Under the pieces are notes generated by a model, which did not search any database, was not told the origin of the DNA, and worked only from the letters and a program-made list of their open reading frames with translations. Of a stretch of 64,000 nucleotides of DNA, positions 42,004 to 51,260 are shown one piece after another (the first letter of the stretch is position 1; every line of letters starts with the position of its first letter). The position numbers and the translations under genes were made by a program. Source of the stretch: a virus; the IMG/VR virus record IMGVR_UViG_3300023174_000077, positions 1 through 64,000 of that record, one strand, 5' to 3'.

Positions 42004-43099
42004 TTATTTGATTATTATAGCCTTCTATTATATAACCTTGTGTATTTCTTAATTGGTATTTAAATTTAAATTCATTTGGTGGGTTTACATATAAAGTTTT
42101 TCTTTTAAAAGAAATTGTATAAAAACTATCCACATAAGGATAATCTTTAAATGAAATGTTATTTAAAGTTACACTAATTTTATCTTTGGTATTGTAAGCA
42201 TCTTTATATTCAAGTTGTTTACAAACATTTTGATAAGCACCTTCATACCAATCTTTTGTATAATAAATTCTATCATTGTATATTAAACCATCATTACATT
42301 TCCAAATTAAAGTTCTTCCGGCAATTTTTGTAGGATCTTCTTGATCGTAAAATACGAGCAAAGAAACTTGTTCTGGATTTTCTGTATAAAGTTTCAAATA
42401 GCTTTTATATTTTTCTCCTAATTTTTCATTGGTCATACATGAATTGTGTAATGTGCCATATCCTTCGGCATAATTTGAATAAGTATATCCTTTTAATATA
42501 TCTTTGCCAGTTAATAATTCATATTTAATTTCCGAGGGGTGTGTTGACATCCATTGGTTATGTAGTTTTTCAATATCTTTATCAAGGAATTGAAATGGTT
42601 TATTTTTAGGATTAGATATAATTTTTTCATTAAATGCTTCCACTATCTTTCTTGTGAGACGTCCAAGTTTAATAGATAATTTTTTATTTCTTTTAGATGA
42701 GTGTAATTCAACAAAACCTTGTTTATCTGAGTTTTTAAGTGTATCATAATTATCAATTACACCAAGTTTCAAATTAAAAAGTTGATATAAATTAGAAAAT
42801 TGTGCATAAAGAAAATTACGAACTGATTTATTTATATGGTCAGAAGGATATTTAAATAATCTTTCTATTTCAATATGGTGATAAATCATATGTTCAATTT
42901 CTTTACTTAATTTAAAATACCATGCATATTTATATTCAGTTTCAATAGGTACATCATCATAGTAATATGTACGATCGTTATGTAATAAATAGTATTCCTT
43001 TTCGCCTGATATATAAATTTCACCATGAAGAATATATTCATCATGAAATAATGTAATTTTGTCTCCGTCTTCAAATTTGTTATTATTAATTTCTATCAT
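41984..43099 (-). CDS. Hypothetical phage protein (371 aa)
   Basis: Starts MIEINNNKFEDGDKITLFHD. Contains YGTLHNSCMTNEKLG, LLVFYDQEDPTKIAGRTLIW and YNDRIYYTKDWYEGAY. The HNSCM and RTLIW segments look conserved, perhaps an active site with a Cys, but I cannot name a family. No signal peptide. First gene of the minus-strand operon holding the J-domain and vWA genes, divergent from the homing endonuclease. Confidence 0.75.
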   Translation of the reverse strand: MIEINNNKFEDGDKITLFHDEYILHGEIYISGEKEYYLLHNDRTYYYDDVPIETEYKYAWYFKLSKEIEHMIYHHIEIERLFKYPSDHINKSVRNFLYAQFSNLYQLFNLKLGVIDNYDTLKNSDKQGFVELHSSKRNKKLSIKLGRLTRKIVEAFNEKIISNPKNKPFQFLDKDIEKLHNQWMSTHPSEIKYELLTGKDILKGYTYSNYAEGYGTLHNSCMTNEKLGEKYKSYLKLYTENPEQVSLLVFYDQEDPTKIAGRTLIWKCNDGLIYNDRIYYTKDWYEGAYQNVCKQLEYKDAYNTKDKISVTLNNISFKDYPYVDSFYTISFKRKTLYVNPPNEFKFKYQLRNTQGYIIEGYNNQINERDQH

Positions 43100-43180
43100 C
43101 TGTTAAATAATTTGTTATTGCAAATATAATAAAAAAATTTTAGAAACAAAAAAATTAACACATTTTTATAAGACATATAT

Positions 43181-43191
43181 TTAATATATAA
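43181..43191 (+). promoter_or_regulatory. TTAATATATAA motif
   Basis: Exact 11-mer ending 5 nt before the ATG at 43197. Confidence 0.5.
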
Positions 43192-43196
43192 AATAT

Positions 43197-43934
43197 ATGC
43201 GCAAATATACAGAGGAATTTTCAGAAAAAATATTTATTTACACATTATCTAATCCAGATACATTTGAAGTTAGATATGTTGGTATTTCTAAAAATATTAA
43301 AAGAAGATATAAGGAACATATAAAAGAATCAAAAAAAGGAAATAATTACAAATCGTGTTGGATAAGAAGCTTAAATAAAATGCCTATTATTGATATCATC
43401 GATGAGTGTAGCATTTTTGATTACACATTTTGGGAAAAATATTATATAACATTATTTAAATCTTGGGGGTTTAAATTAACTAATCTTACAGATGGTGGCG
43501 AAGGAGCTAATGGTTATCGTTTCAATCAAGAAAGCAAAAATAAAATGTCCGAAAACAGAAAGGGCGATAAAAATGGATTTTATGGCAAAAAACATTCCGA
43601 AGAAAATAAAATATTAATGAGTTATTTAAAAGCTGAAAAATATGATGGTGATAAAAATCCAATGTATGGTAAGAAACATAAAGATTTATCTAAAATTATA
43701 ATGAGTCAAAAAAAGAAAAATCTATATAATGGCGAAAATAACCCAAGAGCTAAAAAACTATATCAATATACTTTGGAAGATAAATTAATTAAAATATGGA
43801 ATACTGCAAAAGAATGTGCTGATTTTTATTTTATATCAAGAGGTAATATATCTGCTTTTGCTAAACATAACACAAATAAGAATAACAATATATCCTATAA
43901 AATATTAAACGGATATATATTCAAATTTACTTAA
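43197..43934 (+). CDS. GIY-YIG homing endonuclease with NUMOD3/NUMOD1 motifs
   Basis: 245 aa. GIY-YIG core FIYTLSNPDTFEVRYVGISK followed by IKRRYKEHI (catalytic Arg), then EKYYITLFKSWG and NLTDGGEGANG. Two NUMOD3-type repeats, NGFYGKKHSEENK and NPMYGKKHKDLSK, and a C-terminal NUMOD1-like DNA-binding part (YQYTLEDKLIKIWNTAKECA). The type is like T4 Seg enzymes: a selfish gene that cuts related genomes lacking it. Its first residues MRKYTEEF copy the MRKYTEHF start of the next gene, 1 nt downstream, as if it inserted there and took over the start. Confidence 0.92.
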   Translation: MRKYTEEFSEKIFIYTLSNPDTFEVRYVGISKNIKRRYKEHIKESKKGNNYKSCWIRSLNKMPIIDIIDECSIFDYTFWEKYYITLFKSWGFKLTNLTDGGEGANGYRFNQESKNKMSENRKGDKNGFYGKKHSEENKILMSYLKAEKYDGDKNPMYGKKHKDLSKIIMSQKKKNLYNGENNPRAKKLYQYTLEDKLIKIWNTAKECADFYFISRGNISAFAKHNTNKNNNISYKILNGYIFKFT

Positions 43935-43935
43935 T

Positions 43936-45300
43936 ATGAGAAAATATACAGAACATTTCGTCAATGATATAAATATATTAAAGACAGCGATAGTCGGCCT
44001 AGAATTTGAGTTTTATCTAAAAGATTTATCTTTTTATAAAACACTTGAGTTGTTAAATAAACTTTTAAGTCCTGTTGGGGTTCAAGGTTTTAGGCATTAT
44101 CACCCTGATGTTAAACCAACAGATAAATTATTTATATTAACACCAGATTTATCGGGTGGTTCAAATATGATTGAAGTTATTACTGGTCCACTTCCTTATT
44201 TTGAAGCGAAATATTATATGGTTAAAATTTTGAAATTTATTCAAGATTATGGTTATACAAATGAAAAAGCTTCAATACATTTTAATATATCTTTTAATGA
44301 TAAAGATTTAAAAGATTTGAATATATTAAAAATGATTTTAGGCATGGATGAAGAAGAAATTTATACATCTTTTCCAACCAGAAAAAATAATGTGTATGCA
44401 AAATCTATTAAGAGAATAATTCCATTTAGAGATTATGATTTCAAAGATATACCAATTGGAGTTATTAAAAATAATATAAGAATACCAGAAGATAAGTATT
44501 ATGGAGTTAATCTACTGCATATGAATAAAGATAAAGGCGAACAAAGATTAGAGTTTAGATATATTGGTGGTGCTAATTATGAAAAAAATATCGGTGAATT
44601 AATTTATTTTTTAGATAAATTTATTTTAGAAGTATATGGATGTATTGGTGTTGGATTTTCTCAAAAAGATCAAAAAGATTTAGAAAACTATTTAGATAAA
44701 AATATATCTAATTTTAAATCATTTTCGACTTATGATAATTTTTTGGTTTCATTTCCAAAAATTAGTTTACAAGTTGATCAAATATCTAATTATGAAAATG
44801 TAAATGCTTTTTATTATAGAATTTTTAGTAAGTTATATTCATTGATAGAAGCAACAGATGATTTAAAAGATTGTATTTTAAATTGGTTAACAGCGGAACA
44901 AAGATTAGAAGTAGTTGATGCAGATGTAAAATGTTTAATGAATGTTTCAAATATTGATTTTATTAATTGTAGATTAGAAGGTATATTTGATAATTGTAAA
45001 ATAATCAATTCGAAAGTAGATGATTCACAATTATTAAAATGTCAAATACATGGAACAGAAATAAATGGTTCAAAAATACTTAATTCAACTGTAGAAAAAT
45101 CGGAGGTTAAAGATTCATTTGTAATGAATGGTTATTTTGATTCTAATATGGAAGGTGGTGTATTTAGAAGTGGAAAACTTGGTCCTTATGCTAATATAAG
45201 TTCAACAACTAAAATAGTTACTGATGCCGACAATTTCTTTGATACAAAATTTGGAGATATAGATAAGAAATCTGATAAAGGAGTTAAAGCGTTTAAATGA
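43936..45300 (+). CDS. Amidoligase-like protein with pentapeptide-like C-terminal repeats
   Basis: 454 aa. Residues about 15-250 fit the amidoligase (glutamine synthetase-fold) family: VGLEFEFYL (E-x-E metal site), GGSNMIEVITGP, KASIHFNISF (H-x-N) and EQRLEFRYIGG. Such enzymes form amide bonds using ATP. Residues about 330-430 are repeats like FINCRLEGIFDNCKIINSK with Asn/Ser/Cys in regular places, expected to make a pentapeptide-type beta-helix. Substrate unknown. Its promoter region has been separated by the homing endonuclease gene. Confidence 0.72.
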   Translation: MRKYTEHFVNDINILKTAIVGLEFEFYLKDLSFYKTLELLNKLLSPVGVQGFRHYHPDVKPTDKLFILTPDLSGGSNMIEVITGPLPYFEAKYYMVKILKFIQDYGYTNEKASIHFNISFNDKDLKDLNILKMILGMDEEEIYTSFPTRKNNVYAKSIKRIIPFRDYDFKDIPIGVIKNNIRIPEDKYYGVNLLHMNKDKGEQRLEFRYIGGANYEKNIGELIYFLDKFILEVYGCIGVGFSQKDQKDLENYLDKNISNFKSFSTYDNFLVSFPKISLQVDQISNYENVNAFYYRIFSKLYSLIEATDDLKDCILNWLTAEQRLEVVDADVKCLMNVSNIDFINCRLEGIFDNCKIINSKVDDSQLLKCQIHGTEINGSKILNSTVEKSEVKDSFVMNGYFDSNMEGGVFRSGKLGPYANISSTTKIVTDADNFFDTKFGDIDKKSDKGVKAFK

Positions 45301-45352
45301 GATATTTAATTAAAGATTTTTAAACTTCTGAAAAAATTTTAATTTAATATCA

Positions 45353-45658
45353 ATGGGACTTTTATTTAAATACTTCATGGTTTTTATTTTACAATTCTTA
45401 TACAACCTTTTAAGAATACATGAAATCAAACTTACATATGAAAACAAGTTAAGACAGGTATTAATGAATACCATATTTATGAACCTTGTAATTCTTGCCT
45501 CAACTTATTTTTCTCTTTCTATGTTATTAGCCGGTGATTTATTTATAGGCGTAGTTTATGTATTGGGTGCCGTTTTTGGTAAATGGTGGGGTTTAGTTCG
45601 TTCTACTAATTACCGTAATAAACTTCTTGAAGAATTAGACGAAATTAAACAAAAATAA
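45353..45658 (+). CDS. Small integral membrane protein (101 aa)
   Basis: Three hydrophobic segments: FKYFMVFILQFLYNLL, LMNTIFMNLVILASTYFSL and LLAGDLFIGVVYVLGAVFG, with a basic C-terminal tail. The pattern LGAVFGKWWGL resembles DUF2179/DUF5698-type small membrane proteins. Could be a holin or transport helper; no evidence decides. Confidence 0.72.
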   Translation: MGLLFKYFMVFILQFLYNLLRIHEIKLTYENKLRQVLMNTIFMNLVILASTYFSLSMLLAGDLFIGVVYVLGAVFGKWWGLVRSTNYRNKLLEELDEIKQK

Positions 45659-45728
45659 ATTTTTTTTTCAAATTATTTTGAAAATACAAATAGAATCTGT
45701 ATTTTTGCTCAAATAATTTTTAAAAATA

Positions 45729-47330
45729 ATGTCAGGAATAAAAAATATCCGAAAGATTAGAAAATCTTATAGTCAAGCCGAGTTATATTTTCATCAAGAT
45801 TTAGATGGTGTTACTTCTTATTTAGCCATGAAATCTTTTTTAGAATCCAATAAAATCAAAGTTGTTGATTCTCATGTAATTCAATATGGTAGTTTAGAGT
45901 TTTGTGTTAAAAATACAAAAGAAGGCAGACTTCCTGTTTTAGTAGATTTTGCTCATGTTAAAGATATGTTTGTAATTGCTACGGACCATCACGAAAACCA
46001 ATCTGGTGCTAATTCTACTATGTCAACTAATTTTAAAAAATCAAGTTCAAATGTAGAAACAATTTCAGGTGAGATTTCGTCTAGTCCAGTATTTACTAGT
46101 CTTGATATAGAATTAATTAAAACAATTGATTCTGCAAATTTTATTAAATGGAATTTAAAACCCGAAGATATACAAAATTCTAATTTTAAATTGAATAAAG
46201 AACAATCTTCTGAAAGAAATCGTTTTAATTTAGGACTTGTTGTTAATAGATTATTACTTGCATTAAAAAATAAAAGAATTAAAGTAACTAGTTTAGACGG
46301 CAAAACTGCACACCATAATAGAAATCTTTTAGAGTGTTTAGTTATTGATTCAAATCCAAGTATATATTCTTTATATCTTAATTTGAAACATTATATAAAT
46401 AATGCTATTTGTTTTGAGTATAACCATGATATGCGAACATATCATTTGCCAACAAAATTGGCATCTTGTCAAGAATTGCAAGAAAATCTTTCAAATTATA
46501 TTGAGTTAAGAAAAGATTATATTTTTAATGGAGAAACATTTGTTAAAAATAATCAAATTGAATATGATAAGGAATATAAAATTGTAAAACAATTTGACAT
46601 TGGAGAAATATTTAAAACTGGATCATATGATAGATATGTAGTTTTTAAAAATTTCCCGGAATCTGAATTTGTTTGTAGTATTTATAAAATGGGGTTAATT
46701 CAAATTTCTTGTAATCCATTTAATTCGAATAAACAAAACATACATCTTGGTGAAATAACAAAAGAATTATTATCAAAATGGAAATCTGTTTTGATGAATT
46801 TTAGAATTCCAATTTCAGCAATTAAAAGAATTGCCGAAGAAGAATCTTTTAAATTAAAACAAAAATATGCTAACTATGTTCCAATTGGATTTTCTTGGAA
46901 TGATTTATTAACTTTTTATGGTGATTCAATTTATTATCAACCTAATCGCAAAGTAGGTGATTTTAAAACCATAGATAAATTAGATTTAAATGATTTATCA
47001 AACACAGATTCACAATATATTAAAACAACTATGAATAAATTATATAATGATTGGTGTTTTAATGAGAAGGAAGAAATGTCTAATTTTAAAATACCTGCAT
47101 ATAATTTATTGCAAATAATGTCTGGTGGGCATACTGCTATAACTAATTTACAAGGAATAAATTATTTAGAAGAAAGACCTGATGCTATAAAAAAGTTTTT
47201 TGGTGGTATAACAATTCCAAGATATACACAAAATGGAGAATTATATCATAAATATATTTCCAATTATGAAGATTTGATGATATTTTTTTCTTCAGAGTAT
47301 TTAGAGATATTGAAAAGCAAATTAGATTAG
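45729..47330 (+). CDS. DHH-family phosphoesterase
   Basis: 533 aa. Metal motifs: YFHQDLDGVTSYLAM (DxDG), VLVDFAHV (Asp) and VIATDHHENQ (DHH). These are the signature of the RecJ/NrnA/PPX1 family, which cleaves small nucleotides, oligonucleotides or polyphosphate. The C-terminal half does not show an obvious DHHA1 GG motif apart from MSGGHTAITNLQG near residue 465, which might serve. Perhaps a nano-RNase or cyclic nucleotide phosphodiesterase. Convergent with the next gene, overlapping 4 nt. Confidence 0.82.
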   Translation: MSGIKNIRKIRKSYSQAELYFHQDLDGVTSYLAMKSFLESNKIKVVDSHVIQYGSLEFCVKNTKEGRLPVLVDFAHVKDMFVIATDHHENQSGANSTMSTNFKKSSSNVETISGEISSSPVFTSLDIELIKTIDSANFIKWNLKPEDIQNSNFKLNKEQSSERNRFNLGLVVNRLLLALKNKRIKVTSLDGKTAHHNRNLLECLVIDSNPSIYSLYLNLKHYINNAICFEYNHDMRTYHLPTKLASCQELQENLSNYIELRKDYIFNGETFVKNNQIEYDKEYKIVKQFDIGEIFKTGSYDRYVVFKNFPESEFVCSIYKMGLIQISCNPFNSNKQNIHLGEITKELLSKWKSVLMNFRIPISAIKRIAEEESFKLKQKYANYVPIGFSWNDLLTFYGDSIYYQPNRKVGDFKTIDKLDLNDLSNTDSQYIKTTMNKLYNDWCFNEKEEMSNFKIPAYNLLQIMSGGHTAITNLQGINYLEERPDAIKKFFGGITIPRYTQNGELYHKYISNYEDLMIFFSSEYLEILKSKLD

Positions 47331-49057
47331 AATGTACCGTTAGCACCACCGCCACCAAATTTCCCTCCATTAAACATTGTCTGATCAGAAACAGGTGCTT
47401 TACCTTGTGCTGTTTCTTTTTCGTAATTTTCATAAGCTCCATCAATTTGGTAATCAACATATACTGGATTTCCCTCACTATCTGTAACTGGTTTGCCATT
47501 ATTATCTGTAGCTTGTCTTATAGTATTTGAATTAGCTTGGTAAAAATCAGGAATTCTCTCATAAGAGCGAGTGCTAGTATTATTAAATCTTGCATATAAT
47601 TCATCAGCACCTAATGGTCTGGCGTTTTTGAGTGTAAATTCTGCTTTTATAGTTGAGGGTAAGTCATTCCAAGATAAAACTGGACCAAAGGAAATATCTA
47701 CTGAATCTACAATCATATCACCTGAGCTAAAAGTTGGTCTTTTTGGATTACCAACGGTTACATGAAAATAACCTGATGGTGAACCAGTTAGAGCATTTAT
47801 TACACCAAATATAGCAATTTTATATTTGCCTAAAATTGCTCCTAAACTGTTTCGTAAAGCAGATTCTAAATAATTTTTTAATTTATTTGCTGAGTCTACT
47901 TTTTCTGAATCTTCTCTATTTTTTTTATCCTCAGAAGATTCCTTTGATTGTTTTTCTGTGCCATTTATTATACTATCAAGTGCGCCACTTATACTTTTAG
48001 TTAACTCTGTTATAGTGCCTATCACAGCTTGTATTATTGCTTTAATTGCATCATATAATCCATTTAAATCACCATTTATTAAATTTTGAATTAAACTTTT
48101 TGATTTTTGTGAAAAATTTTGGTTCCACATAAATCTTGCATTTGAAGTACCAAAACTTAATATATTACTAATAATATCCATATAAACTATTGTTGGATCA
48201 ATGCCATCAATATATTTTTGCTCATATTCAACAATCATTTTAATTTCAACTTTAGCATCTAAGCCTGAACCAGGACTACCTTTTTCTAAGGTTACTCTTC
48301 TTTTTGCCTCTTTTATTAAATTTGGATCACCAATCGGAAGAAGTGGTCCACTAGATTTGTTAGCTAATCCAAGATTTATGGCAATTTGTTGTTGCAGACC
48401 TTCTGTTAAACCTGGTAATGGAACTACATTAAATGCTCCCGCTGCTTTTGCTCCTAATCCTGCCATGCCAGATTTATTATCACTACTTAAAGTTAAATCT
48501 TCTCCAATTTTATTTAAAATGTCAGTAAAAGAACCTGCAGCATCTGTCCATTTTTCGCCAAATGATAATTTTAAAAAATCTTCTCCTGGTGGGACCCATG
48601 AAATTAAAGTAGATAATGGTCGAGCTTTTTCTTTACTTAAAGCATTTAAATCATTTCCAACAGGAGTCGCATATCTTCTTGCTATAATAAGACGGTTATT
48701 AGGATAAACACCTAAATTTTTCAAATAAGCAAAATCAGCAAAAGTGAGTTTATATGCTGTACCACTACCATTTACTCCACCATTAGACCATGTTACTAAA
48801 TCTGTTACAGATATATCTTGAAAATTATTATCAGTAAACCTATTACCTGTTGTATTTGATTTATAGAGAAGATTGCCGGTTGCCATCCCATTTTCATTTG
48901 GTTTATTTGGGAATGGTGTGAATTTAGTTTTCCCAAATAAAGATTGTAAAGCTGTTGAATTTTCGGTTACAGTGCCATAACCACCTACCGTTATTGTAGA
49001 ATCATTTCTATCAGTATTTGAAGTGAAATTTAAAGGTGAACTAGTAATTTGCCCCAT
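47327..49057 (-). CDS. Phage virion/baseplate structural protein
   Basis: 576 aa. Contains no enzyme motif. The segment YFHVTVGNPKRPTF, then GDMIVDSVDISFGPVLSWND, then PSTIKAEFTLKNARPLGADE is typical of tail-tube-initiator or baseplate proteins. The centre has a helical, Lys/Asp/Glu-rich insert (KQSKESSEDKKNRED), the C-terminus a Gly-rich tail. Placed opposite the baseplate operon with its own TTAATATATAA promoter motif. Baseplate assignment is moderate. Confidence 0.65.
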   Translation of the reverse strand: MGQITSSPLNFTSNTDRNDSTITVGGYGTVTENSTALQSLFGKTKFTPFPNKPNENGMATGNLLYKSNTTGNRFTDNNFQDISVTDLVTWSNGGVNGSGTAYKLTFADFAYLKNLGVYPNNRLIIARRYATPVGNDLNALSKEKARPLSTLISWVPPGEDFLKLSFGEKWTDAAGSFTDILNKIGEDLTLSSDNKSGMAGLGAKAAGAFNVVPLPGLTEGLQQQIAINLGLANKSSGPLLPIGDPNLIKEAKRRVTLEKGSPGSGLDAKVEIKMIVEYEQKYIDGIDPTIVYMDIISNILSFGTSNARFMWNQNFSQKSKSLIQNLINGDLNGLYDAIKAIIQAVIGTITELTKSISGALDSIINGTEKQSKESSEDKKNREDSEKVDSANKLKNYLESALRNSLGAILGKYKIAIFGVINALTGSPSGYFHVTVGNPKRPTFSSGDMIVDSVDISFGPVLSWNDLPSTIKAEFTLKNARPLGADELYARFNNTSTRSYERIPDFYQANSNTIRQATDNNGKPVTDSEGNPVYVDYQIDGAYENYEKETAQGKAPVSDQTMFNGGKFGGGGANGTF

Positions 49058-49071
49058 TCGAAACTTTATTT

Positions 49072-49082
49072 TTATATATTAA
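49072..49082 (-). promoter_or_regulatory. TTAATATATAA motif (minus strand)
   Basis: TTATATATTAA on the plus strand, 14 nt upstream of the start at 49057. A related CTAATATATAA on the plus strand (49116-49126) faces the other way before the 130-aa gene, making a divergent promoter pair. Confidence 0.55.
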
Positions 49083-49144
49083 TTTAATGACAATTCATGA
49101 GGAGCAAATATTAATCTAATATATAATGAAAAAATTGGATATTA

Positions 49145-49537
49145 ATGAAATTTTTCTGTGTATATGTGAAATCAAGAAAAAAACTTGATAAAATGATAAA
49201 AGTTAATCATATTAAAAATAAATATATAATCGATCTTAAAAAAATACAAGAAGAAGAAGAAATTACCATCGATAAAGAAAAAACCTATCTTAAAATTATT
49301 ATTTTCCAAAAAATACAACAAGCACTTGAAAAAAATAAAGATATTTATTATATCCCCGATTTTGATACCGATTTTTCAATTGATAGACTACTTAACATCA
49401 AAAAAATACTTGGTGACGATAATGAATTTAATGTGTTAATTTTTTATAATGAATTTAGAAAAGATCAAGATATTTTAGACGATGTTTTAGGAAATTTAAG
49501 TAAATTTAGTAATTCTCAGATCATCCGTGATTATTAA
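49145..49537 (+). CDS. Hypothetical protein (130 aa)
   Basis: Starts MKFFCVYVKSRKKLDKM; a start at M17 (MIKVNH) is possible. Alternating helices and strands (LKIIIFQKIQQALEKNK, YIPDFDTDFSIDRLL, FNVLIFYNE) suggest a small Rossmann-like alpha/beta protein without a P-loop. No family recognised. First gene of the plus-strand baseplate operon. Confidence 0.65.
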   Translation: MKFFCVYVKSRKKLDKMIKVNHIKNKYIIDLKKIQEEEEITIDKEKTYLKIIIFQKIQQALEKNKDIYYIPDFDTDFSIDRLLNIKKILGDDNEFNVLIFYNEFRKDQDILDDVLGNLSKFSNSQIIRDY

Positions 49538-49540
49538 TAA

Positions 49541-49551
49541 TTAATATATAA
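49541..49551 (+). promoter_or_regulatory. TTAATATATAA motif
   Basis: Exact 11-mer, 4 nt before the ATG at 49556 of the gp53-like gene. Confidence 0.6.
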
Positions 49552-49555
49552 TTAT

Positions 49556-50026
49556 ATGAATAGTTTTTATGATCTCAATATTTTAAAAAAAGATACCAAT
49601 CAAAATGGACTTTATAACTTTTTTGATTCTACTTTTAAATACTTTTATGGTGTTATTTTAAATCAATATCAAGTTAATCCTTGGGAAGAAATGAGAATTG
49701 ATAGAATTAGTTATAATTTATATAGTAATACCGATTATTGTGATTTTTTATTAGATTTAAATGGAATTGATAATCCATTAAATATAATGTCTGGTGATGT
49801 TTTATTATATGTGAGCCAAGATCAAATTGATTATTTCCATGTTGATGAAACTACTGCAAAAAGTTTAAGAAATACATATTTAAATGCAAATAAAATATCT
49901 CAAATTGATAATAATAGACAAAATTATACAGGCAATAATTTAAGTTTACCACCAACATTTTTACAGATTCCTGCAAATGCAGTAAAAATAGTTGGAAATA
50001 AAATAGTTTTAGGAGGTAATAGTTAA
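49556..50026 (+). CDS. Baseplate wedge protein, gp53-like
   Basis: 156 aa. The segment EEMRIDRISYNLYSNTDYCD then FLLDLNGIDNPLNIMSGDVL is the pattern of T4 gp53 and LysM-like tail proteins: a region asserting D-x-I-x-Y, then L-x-x-x-N-x-I-x-N-P and a GD-x-L strand. The C-terminal third is Asn/Gln-rich. Overlaps the next gene by 1 nt. It probably clamps wedges around the hub. Confidence 0.7.
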   Translation: MNSFYDLNILKKDTNQNGLYNFFDSTFKYFYGVILNQYQVNPWEEMRIDRISYNLYSNTDYCDFLLDLNGIDNPLNIMSGDVLLYVSQDQIDYFHVDETTAKSLRNTYLNANKISQIDNNRQNYTGNNLSLPPTFLQIPANAVKIVGNKIVLGGNS

Positions 50027-51243
50027 TGAGTTCAAATGCTAATTATGGCAATTTTAATGCTACAATGTTTTCAAATGCTAATGATATTGATGCTTTATTT
50101 AAAAGCTTTGGTTTTGATGGGTTTGTTTCATGGTTTAATTCGAATATACAAAATACTTCTCCATGGAAACGAGATTATTTGAAACATACAACTATCTATA
50201 AAATCAATAAAGAAAATTGGAAAATTTTTTGGAGTAATATACCATTATTATTTCAAAAAAATTCAATAAATTTAATTGAATTTTTGTGTTTAAACTCAAT
50301 TGTTATCAATGAAACTGGGGGTTCTTTTTTATCAAAAGTTGAATCTGTTAATAGTGCTACAAATAAAACTGCTCCAGGTATAGCCTATGAATTTAATGGC
50401 GGAGGTGGTAAAGCTTCTTATAATACAATTGCTGGTAATTTAACAGCATATCAATGTTTTCGTGATCCAAATTATATACAAGCACATGGTACTAAAGGTT
50501 TAGCAAATATTTTAAAAAATACTACTAACACAGCTTGGAGTGGAACATCATTTCCAATTGGATTTTCAAAACTAAATATAGCTGATGAAGTTTCCGGAAA
50601 TGGAAAAGCAAATGGATTTTTGATTGAAGCAGATTTTTTTAAATTTAGAGGACGTGGGTATATACAATTAACTTCTCGTCCAAACTATAAAGAAATGGTT
50701 AAATTTATTTTATCTTATTCTGGAAATGATTCTTCTGTGATGAATGTTAAAAATAGTTGGAAAAAATATGGTTCTAATTTAGATACCATTTTAACATGTT
50801 CTCAAAATTCTGATTGGGATAGTTTATTTTTAAATAAAAATTATAGTTTAGCTCTTTGGTCAGTTGGTAATTATTTATCAAAACATTATAGGAAACCATT
50901 TCCAATAAATGCTGATGCAACACCAGCAAGTTTAAAATCAAGTATTGTTAATTTTGGTGCGAGTATTAGTGGCGGTGGAGTTAATGGTGCTTATCCACAA
51001 TTGTTTTACGAAAGAGTTATTATTCAATTAAATTTAATTAATAATTATAGTTCAGCACCTACTGCAATGCCATCATTTGCTGCAACCCCTACTCAACCTC
51101 AACAACAAGAAGAAAGTAGGTTAGAAAGAACAGGACAAGATCCGATGACACAAACTGCCGTAAGTGGACAATTAGCAAGTTTATCAAATCTTTTTCAACC
51201 AACAGGCAAACCAACTCCTATATCATTTGATGTGAATGCATAA
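50026..51243 (+). CDS. GH19 lysozyme/chitinase-like tail protein
   Basis: 405 aa. Residues about 85-340 have a glycoside hydrolase 19 fold: SIVINETGG (catalytic Glu near 95), then FKFRGRGYIQLTSRPNYKEM and a final VNFGASISGGGVNGAYP. The N-terminal 70 residues and Pro/Gln-rich C-terminus (SFAATPTQPQQQEE) are linkers or docking parts. Expected to cleave peptidoglycan at infection. It stands directly before the hub gene, which carries another GH19 domain. Confidence 0.8.
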   Translation: MSSNANYGNFNATMFSNANDIDALFKSFGFDGFVSWFNSNIQNTSPWKRDYLKHTTIYKINKENWKIFWSNIPLLFQKNSINLIEFLCLNSIVINETGGSFLSKVESVNSATNKTAPGIAYEFNGGGGKASYNTIAGNLTAYQCFRDPNYIQAHGTKGLANILKNTTNTAWSGTSFPIGFSKLNIADEVSGNGKANGFLIEADFFKFRGRGYIQLTSRPNYKEMVKFILSYSGNDSSVMNVKNSWKKYGSNLDTILTCSQNSDWDSLFLNKNYSLALWSVGNYLSKHYRKPFPINADATPASLKSSIVNFGASISGGGVNGAYPQLFYERVIIQLNLINNYSSAPTAMPSFAATPTQPQQQEESRLERTGQDPMTQTAVSGQLASLSNLFQPTGKPTPISFDVNA

Positions 51244-51247
51244 AAAT

Positions 51248-51257
51248 GAATATATAA
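51248..51257 (+). promoter_or_regulatory. GAATATATAA motif
   Basis: Variant of the TTAATATATAA motif, 3 nt before the ATG at 51261. Confidence 0.45.
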
Positions 51258-51260
51258 GAT

